Source: Bidens hawaiensis (taxonomy: Eukaryota; Streptophyta; Magnoliopsida; Asterales; Asteraceae). Taken from it: a stretch of DNA of 64,000 bases. Below are positions 58,343 to 64,000 of the stretch, piece after piece (position 1 is the first letter of the stretch; each line of letters begins with the position of its first letter). Where the stretch lies: contig JAIQDT010003797.1 of the NCBI GenBank assembly GCA_021521415.1, positions 62,001 to 126,000 on the forward strand, written 5' to 3'. The notes below the pieces were generated by a model that had not been told where the DNA came from, did not search any database, and saw nothing but the letters and a program-made list of their open reading frames with translations. The position numbers and the translations under genes were made by a program.

Positions 58343-60767
58343 AGAGTATATATGTTAGTAATACTTACTCGATATACGGCGCTATTTCAGGCGTATTCTG
58401 CAGCACATAGAAATGTACTCTCTTGAAAAGATCAGGAGAAACTTCAACTGATTTAACGCATGTGACAGGAATTGTCTGTCCATTATCATCATGCTTATCA
58501 TGTGGAATACCAACAGTACTCTTGATGTTTTTTTGGTATTCGCTCAGACACTCGATTGTTTCTTCCGCAATGTTCTCCTCAGCAATGCACCCTTCTGGAT
58601 AAGTTTTGTTTCGCACATGCCCTTTGATAACCTTCATACACCTTTCAAAGGGATACATCCAACGAAAGCATGGTGGCCCACATAACTTTATCTCTCTTAC
58701 AAGGTGCATGGTTAAGTGAACCATGACATCAAAAAATGATGGCGGAAAGTACTTCTCCAGCAGGCACAGTGTAACTATTTGCTCTTCATGCATCTTATCA
58801 AGCTCTTCTACAATGATTTCTTTGCTACAAATTGACTTGAAAAAAAAACAAAGCCTGATTATAGCATTTCTCATTGGTTCTGGCATGATGGACCGTATTG
58901 CAAGGGGCAGAAACTGTTGTATAAGCATGTGATAATCATGTGATTTAAGGCATTGTAGCTTCCTTTCTTTAAGATTCACCAAACTAGAGAAGTTAGAACA
59001 ATACCCTAGTGGAGCCTTTAGTTTATACAGTGTTTCAAGAAACATGTATTTTTCTTGCGCTGATAATGTGAAGCATGCTGCAGGCAGTTATGTATTGTTG
59101 CCTTTCGCTTTCGGTTGCAACTCCTTTTTAATCCGTAAAAACTCCAAATCCTTTCTAGCTGCCAATCCTTCTTTTATCCTACCGGGAATGTTCAACAACG
59201 TCCCGAAAATACTTTCTGCCACATTCTTTTCAACATGCATCAAATCAATACAATGTTGGATAGGTAAATATTTCCAATAGCTGAGCCGTTGGTACCATAT
59301 GTTGAACTTCTTCCAATATGGCTGCGGCGTTGTGTTATCCCTTTTCCTCTTACTCCCACTTAGGGATTCAAATCCCTTTCCCCATTCATTGTTAATGTTT
59401 TTGACATCGTTGTATATCTCTACCCATGTCATAGGCTGTTTAGCGGTTCTCATCTCCTCTTTACCCTTGAACGTCTTTGTTTGTTTTCTGAAAGGGTGGT
59501 CATGTGATAAATACCTTCTATGGGTAGCATAACTCTACTTCTTTGTGTGATAAAATCTAACACACTGAGTGTCGCCCCGACACAACACACAACCTTTGAA
59601 TCCACTGTAAGGGAAACCACATAGTGTACCAAGAGCAGGGTAATCATTAATCGTCCATAACACAACTGCACGTAGTGTAAACATTTCTTGTTTATATGCA
59701 TCATATGTTGGCTCCCTGACGTCAAATAAAGATGCTAGATCGTCAATTAAAGAATGTAAAAACACATCAATATTGTTTCCTGGCACTCCGGATATTAATA
59801 AGGAAAGCATGATGAATTTTCTTTTCATACACATCCAAGGTGGAAGGTTGTAAATGACTGCTAAAATAGGCCAGACACTGTGGTTTCTGTTGCCTATATG
59901 TACGTCGACCCCATCAGTGCAAATCCCTAGACGAAGATTTCTTGAATCGCTTCCAATGGTATCAGAGTACATGTCATCTATGGCTTTCCATGCTGGTGAA
60001 TCTGATGGGTGGCGTAAAACACCGGGTTTATTGGTACTCGTGGCGTGCCATGTTAAATTCTCTGATGTGGTCTTGGATTGAAAGAGGCGCTTGAATCGTG
60101 GAATAATGGGAAAGTACCACAGTACCTTAGCGGGCGTGTTTATGTAAGTTTTGTTAGTATTCTCATCCACCTTCCACCTTGACTTGTTACAAACTTGACA
60201 TGCTTCCAAATCCTTGTAAACCTTATAGTAAATAATGCAGTCATTGATACACACATGTATCTTTTCGTATCCTGAGCCCATTGCCTTCATCATCCTTTTG
60301 CCCTCATACATATTATTTACCATTTCGTTATATGCAGGTAGTATCTTTTTCAACAATTTCAGAAGTACATCAACGAACTTATGAGATACCCCGTGCTTGC
60401 TCTTCAAGTTGAGTAGTTGTACCAATGCAGACAACTTGGTGAAGTTAAGACATCCTTTATAAAGGGGCTTCTCAGCGTCAACAAGTAGTTGTGGAAACTG
60501 TTGATACTTCTTGTCGCCTTTGAAATTGTCTTTTGTAGCATTTACCATTTCTACAGTTTCACAGGCATCTGTTGGAATGTTGGTGTCAACAAACCCAGTA
60601 TTATTTTCATAATTAGTTGGAATGCAGGTGAAGGCAAACCCAGTATTATTAACATAATTAGTTGGAATGTTGGTGTCGGCTTCTCCATGTTTTATCCAAG
60701 TAGTATAATTCTTATCAATTCCAAACCTGTACAAGTGATGTTCTACATCGTCTACACTAGCAGATCA

Positions 60768-60930
60768 TTTATTAGGGTCTGGTGAGATTGTGAGATTTTA
60801 TTTGGTCAATACTAATTGATTTGTGAGTCTTCCAGAAGATAACTCGATTAATTGGCGGGTAAAAATGAAAATTTTAAACTTCTAAATTTCGTTATATAAA
60901 TATTAGAAGAGGTTCTATTACGTTCTCAGG
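60768..60930. other. Short spacer upstream of transposase frame
   Basis: No gene seen. Confidence 0.4.
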
Positions 60931-61010
60931 GTGTAGCTCAAACGGTTGAGGCGCTTGTGATTAAACATAGATTGCAAATATCGCGGGTTCGAAACTCAGG
61001 AGGGAACATA
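60931..61010 (+). ncRNA. tRNA-derived SINE head or tRNA-like sequence
   Basis: Box A TAGCTCAAACGG (60934-60945) within a D-arm-like GCTC...GAGG, and box B GGTTCGAAACTC (60986-60997) in a T-arm-like context, 40 nt apart. The acceptor stem does not close, so it is not a working tRNA. It fits a SINE 5' end or tRNA pseudogene; no clear tail or duplications. Confidence 0.4.
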
Positions 61011-61152
61011 TTTTTATTGATTTTTTATAATAACCTCTTTTTAATGAAATAAATAAACTGGGATTTTGGAAACACTCAAACTAAACTACTCATTAAAAGG
61101 CCTTTAAATGCGTTCAGAAACATAAAAATACATCATAATAGCTGGTCTAAAA

Positions 61153-61614
61153 TCATAACAAAGTTTCTTCGCTTTTAATTACAAAACTAATTAAAAGCCC
61201 TAAAAACAACAAGAAGCAAATAAAATACAATACTTCACTTTTTTTTTCTGATTCAATCCTTGAAGCTACACTCCTTGCAAGTTGATCCTCTAATGACTTA
61301 TTTTCCCTTATCAAGATAGGAATTATGTCTGTACATCTTGTGCACACATCAGATCTTGTGGACGAAACACAACCAGACCATATAAAGAAATCACATTTTT
61401 TGCCTTAAGTTAAAAAAAATATAGGGTTTATGGTCAACAATTGTAGATGAATTCCAACTTTATTTGCAATTTCACTAACCTGAGATGCACAATTGTAGAA
61501 CCTCCGACCTGGATTTTTGGTGGTCGTTGATGTTCTTAGAATGACTTCTTGACCACAAAAACAATAAACCTGAAATCGATTGCTTCTGGTGGTCCTCGAT
61601 GAGATTTCTTCCAT
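61153..61614 (-). CDS. GRF zinc-finger protein with coiled coil and C-terminal membrane anchor
   Basis: Two exons. Exon 1 (61614-61476 or -61480) starts at an ATG and reads MEEISSRTTRSNR, then a GRF-type zinc finger: CFCGQ, VILRTSTTTKNPGRRFYNC. Exon 2 (61403-61153) continues KCDFFIWSGC, the rest of the motif (CxFFxW), then a charged coiled segment RENKSLEDQLARSVASRIES and a hydrophobic helix FICFLLFLGLLISFVI before the stop. The phase fits if the donor is GTGAAA at 61474-61475; the stronger donor GTTAGT at 61478-61479 would shift frame. GRF fingers bind single-stranded nucleic acid in animal proteins. In plants, small GRF proteins often occur in transposon-rich DNA. About 130 aa, apparently intact. 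Confidence 0.65.
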
Positions 61615-61850
61615 GGTGAAAAAAGAGTTTTTATTGAAAACAAAACTAGATATATAAGTATATATATATATAGGAGGGTTTAGAAAGGAGTTGTTGTACA
61701 CATGCGTGTTACTAGCATTTTAGGATATTTATATATGTCTTTGTACAGTAGCGGGCTGCAAGCGTAATAGACTCTTTTGAACAAATATACAACATATTTT
61801 AACCTAATTGATTACACGCATTTTTAACAAAGAAAGATGAGAACCATTAA

Positions 61851-62005
61851 TCCATATTTACCATTCATCAAAAGATGCATCACAAAAAGTACCATTAATT
61901 ACAATACATAAACATGTTAAGAAAGAATTTTAAGATAATCCATATTTACCATTCATCAAAAGATGCCATACAAAAAGTACCATTAGTTACAATACATCAC
62001 AAAAA
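61851..62005. repeat. 88-bp tandem duplication
   Basis: TCCATATTTACCATTCATCA starts at 61851 and 61939, and most of the following 65 bp repeat. Lies just downstream of the coiled-coil gene stop. Confidence 0.9.
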
Positions 62006-62035
62006 AACCAAGACCAGCAAAGCTAACATCACCAT

Positions 62036-62354
62036 CACTCCGCCTTGTCCACAGTCTCTGCCCCCATCTCCTTAAAACCCATGTTGGTTGACACCGTAGT
62101 TATGGTGTCAACCAGGGTCTCACACACTGAGTCGTAGCATTCAGACTGTTGTTTCTGATAATCAGCAACCATTGCTCGAAACTCATTGTCGTCTTCCCAT
62201 AACATGAGTTTACAGGAGTCGAAGGTCTTTGTTTTTCAAATGCGAGTGTAGCCCTAATCGCTTCGACTTTCTTCAACAAAGTGTCGTCTTTCTCTTTCTG
62301 AAGATTCATCGTTGTTTTCACTATGGTCTTCACGGTTTTGTCATAAGCATACAT
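62036..62354 (-). pseudogene. Small coiled-coil protein, one-base frameshift
   Basis: ATG at 62354 reads MYAYDKTVKTIVKTTMNLQK, DTLLKKVEAIRATLAFEK. After a single missing A near 62235 the matching continuation is in another frame: FDSCKLMLWEDDNEFRAM, VADYQKQQSECYDSV and GFKEMGAETVDKAE, to TGA at 62036-62038. About 105 aa, rich in heptads, no known domain. It lies beside the GRF gene and on the same strand. The frame is inferred from composition and needs homologues. Confidence 0.4.
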
Positions 62355-62598
62355 TTTTATTATCTTTCTGAAACTGTTAGTGTGATTGAATAACCAAACT
62401 TAATGTATTTAAGTTTGATTTGTAGTCAGATATAGTAAGATCTAGTAAGATATAGCTTAACTTTAATGTAGGCTATCATTACCATAATATATTTCCCGGC
62501 ATTTTTGACAGGTGAGTATAATTGTGATCAATTAATTCTGACAGGTGATATAAATGCAATTAATCTCTAGATTAAACAAAAACACATGAGACAAGTTT

Positions 62599-62772
62599 GT
62601 GCATTTCCCAAGCGTGGGACACCCTTTTGTTATTTTATTACAGAGTTACTATTCGTCCGGTTGCGTTTCCCAAGCTTGGGACACCCATTTTGTTTTTTTT
62701 ATTACAGAGTTAGTATTCGTCCGGTTGCGTTTCACAAGCGTGGGACACCCTTTTGTTTTGTCTGTGAGCCTT
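62599..62772 (+). promoter_or_regulatory. 64-bp upstream repeats with CCCAAGCTTGGG-type palindromes
   Basis: Units start at 62599, 62662 and 62726 (TGCGTTTCCCAAGC..GGGACACCC...ATTCGTCCGG); the third is partial. They end just before a TATA-like TTATATATAC (62778-62787), 62 bp upstream of the poly-serine ATG, so they are placed like promoter repeats. Confidence 0.6.
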
Positions 62773-62848
62773 TTGGTTATATATACCTACACCACATTTG
62801 TGAAACTCATATACCTACATAATTTTAAATTATTATTTTTAGTTAATA

Positions 62849-62872
62849 ATGGATTGTTCGTCATCATCATCG

Positions 62873-62908
<36 letters not shown>

Positions 62909-63172
62909 TCCTACAAGGCTGCCCTCAGAAGGAAAATTAAGGCTCAAATCGAGATAGATAAAGCTTGTCGAGAAACTCTTATTGAAGAATTTGTAAAGAC
63001 TAGCAACAGCTTGGATGCCAGGGATCTCATTGAAAAAGTTCTTACTCGGATGCCCGCTAGTTCTATCCGAGATCTTGTTGTTTTGTTTATGGTTTATGTA
63101 GGACAGAGAGAGCTTCACGAGTTAAAACTTTTGGGCAAGGCAATTCTTGAACTGAATGCCCAATGGAATTGA
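62849..63172 (+). CDS. Poly-serine N-terminus small protein (107 aa), unknown
   Basis: ATG at 62849, MDC then a run of 16 serines encoded by TCA/TCG/TCC repeats, then SYKAALRRKIKAQIEIDKAC and SLDARDLIEKVLTRMPASSI, a helical domain ending ELNAQWN. A TATA box lies upstream, and AATAAA signals follow at 63281 and 63332, so it has the layout of a complete single-exon gene. I do not recognise the family. The triplet run is a microsatellite that could vary in length. It is divergent from the coiled-coil gene at 62354 and shares upstream sequence with 56.1 kb. Confidence 0.55.
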
Positions 63173-63365
63173 AGTTGAAGTTTCTTATTTCACTCAGAGA
63201 TTAGTATGTGATGGTGTTTCATGAGTGTTTATGATGTAGTGATGGTGTGTTTTAATGTGTGTCACCCGGAGATTAGTAGTAATAAAATTTGTATGTTTGT
63301 GACGGTGTGTTTATATGTGTGTTTTGGTAATAATAAAATTTTTGTGTTTGTGTTAAAACATTGAT

Positions 63366-64000
63366 TCAACATGTAATTATTATCTTAAAGTGCATTACAA
63401 ACTGATAACAGAAGACTAGAGATCTCCATAAGTTCATATCATAACAGTCAGTTTTGAAATCATTCAATTTTTTTTTCCTTTTCTTAAGTTCAGCAATCAA
63501 CTCTTCTCCATTTAAACGAGTGTCGTCATTTTCATGGAATAGCAGTGCTTTGTTGATAATCTTATTTCTGTGTTGGTTTATATCCGAGAGGAGGATTTTG
63601 CACAAATACTTTGACCACAACCATTTTAGCTGTCTTTGTTGTTAGGGCCTTCCTTTTTGAGATTACACCCCCATGGTCTCTTCCCATCATATTTCTCCTT
63701 GTGTCTCATAGCAAAAATACCACGATCTATTCCATTACTTGTTGTTCTCCATGTCATCTTCAATCTATTGATTGTTGCTACTTGGATTTGCTGAGTAATG
63801 GGGTGTTTAATTGTTTTAAGATACATGCAAAAGATGTTTCTCTACACAAAATAGAAAGCAATTTAAGTATTTTGACAATTTTTATAACAGGTATGTATGT
63901 TTTTTGGGTTAAAGGTATATATGTTTACCAGTATATCAGGAGTCTTTCAGTATCTTTCTTCAAAATTCTCTCTAATTGCTTTTGATTTGTCTTCTAAGGT
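63366..64000 (-). pseudogene. Ulp1-type SUMO protease (C48) C-terminal fragment, catalytic Cys replaced
   Basis: Minus strand. The edge exon reads DKSKAIRENFEERY, then an in-frame TGA and KTPDIL to a donor. After an acceptor near 63845 it reads IFCMYLKTIKHP, RLKMTWRTTSNGIDRGIFAM and RHKEKYDG, then WGCNLKKEGPNNKD. The pattern M-WRTxSNxxDCGIFxMRHMExY is the active-site block of plant Ulp1 peptidases; here the nucleophile Cys is Arg (CGT for TGT). One base is missing near 63630, after which the frame continues LKWLWSKYLCKILLSDINQH. The His and Asp parts lie beyond the window. Ulp1 domains are known cargo of plant transposons such as Kaonashi MULEs. Confidence 0.75.

Larger units (their letters stand above)
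57275..60734 (-). pseudogene. CACTA TNP2-type transposase with DUF4218/DUF4216-like regions
   Basis: Minus strand. The N-terminal open part ends the usual HGE block (YTTWIKHGE), then ACQVCNKSRWKV, VLWYFPIIPRFKRLFQS, TWHATSTNKPGVLRHPSDSP, RNLRLGICTDGVDVHIGNR, WPILAVIYNLPPWMCMK and SGFKGCVLCRGDTQ (Transposase_21). The next block has PQPYWKKFNIWYQRLSYWK and LPIQHCIDLMHVEKNVAES. The next reads QCLKSHDYHMLIQQFLPLA and FFDVMVHLTMHLVREI (DUF4218). Then comes an exon 58111-58012, and the last exon has a DUF4216-like VYKYDSYDINGFEF and VFYVQDQLD. In-frame stops: 59535-59537, 59088-59090, 57768-57770; frameshift near 57545. The N-terminal transposase-associated domain is missing (TGA at 60765). Not functional. 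Confidence 0.9.
54192..64000 (-). mobile_element. CACTA (En/Spm) DNA transposon, left end to beyond the window
   Basis: LTR homology ends exactly at 54191 and the sequence continues CAGTACGTGAATATCG, a plausible decayed CACTA terminus. It is followed by a 950-bp field of TAGCCACAC/TGTGGCTA subterminal motifs and, farther in, a TNP2-type transposase on the minus strand. The right terminus is not present, so the extent to 64000 is an assumption. The region between transposase and window end could partly be a different element. Confidence 0.6.

Noticed and set aside
60931..61010. Functional tRNA gene
   Set aside because: Acceptor ends do not pair and the box spacing is not explained by a normal tRNA fold; kept only as a tRNA-like/SINE candidate.

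Overview
The window is nuclear DNA from a flowering plant, almost certainly a eudicot. The evidence is GT-AG introns, a multi-exon LRR/malectin receptor kinase, and dense plant-type LTR retrotransposons, Helitrons and a CACTA transposon. The style of the elements (LTRs opening TGTAACATCC, pol-LTR junctions reading TTCGGGGACGAAA) reminds me of Asteraceae, but that is recollection and not proof. Nearly everything recognisable is transposon-derived or decayed host gene.

0-24 kb: one minus-strand LRR-VIII-2-type receptor-like kinase gene (LRRs, malectin domain, TM, kinase) can be read exon by exon from 24033 down to 1, with matching splice phases. It is a pseudogene, with three in-frame stop positions (one of them duplicated) and a 58-bp frameshifting tandem duplication. 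One intron holds a complete minus-strand Ty1/copia element (6582-20408). That element carries a younger plus-strand gag-only Ty3/gypsy element (12245-17902) inside its gag. A 375-bp CACTA-type MITE with a GAG duplication sits in another intron.

24-42 kb: Helitrons, a LINE 3' end, an unrecognised ORF, the 3' half of a gypsy element (RNase H end, integrase, 3-kb LTR) inserted into the integrase of a Tat-lineage gypsy element, the spliced antisense gene that follows pol in that Tat element, and a decayed acidic low-complexity gene with a 401-bp internal duplication.

42-54 kb: more Helitron termini, two solo LTRs with perfect 5-bp duplications (43789-45991, 49033-52826) and a non-autonomous minus-strand LTR element (48022-54191). 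A short inverted motif (TTCGTTA / TAACGAA) recurs in four separate elements here.

54-64 kb: a CACTA (En/Spm) element begins at 54192, inside the LTR of the preceding element. It has subterminal GCCACAC repeats and a decayed TNP2-type transposase (57275-60734, minus). Around the transposase are several small non-transposase genes: a PB1-like reading frame, a GRF zinc-finger gene, a coiled-coil gene, a poly-serine small protein and, at the window edge, a Ulp1-type (C48) protease fragment whose catalytic Cys reads Arg. The right CACTA terminus is not in the window, so it is open whether these genes are cargo or neighbours.
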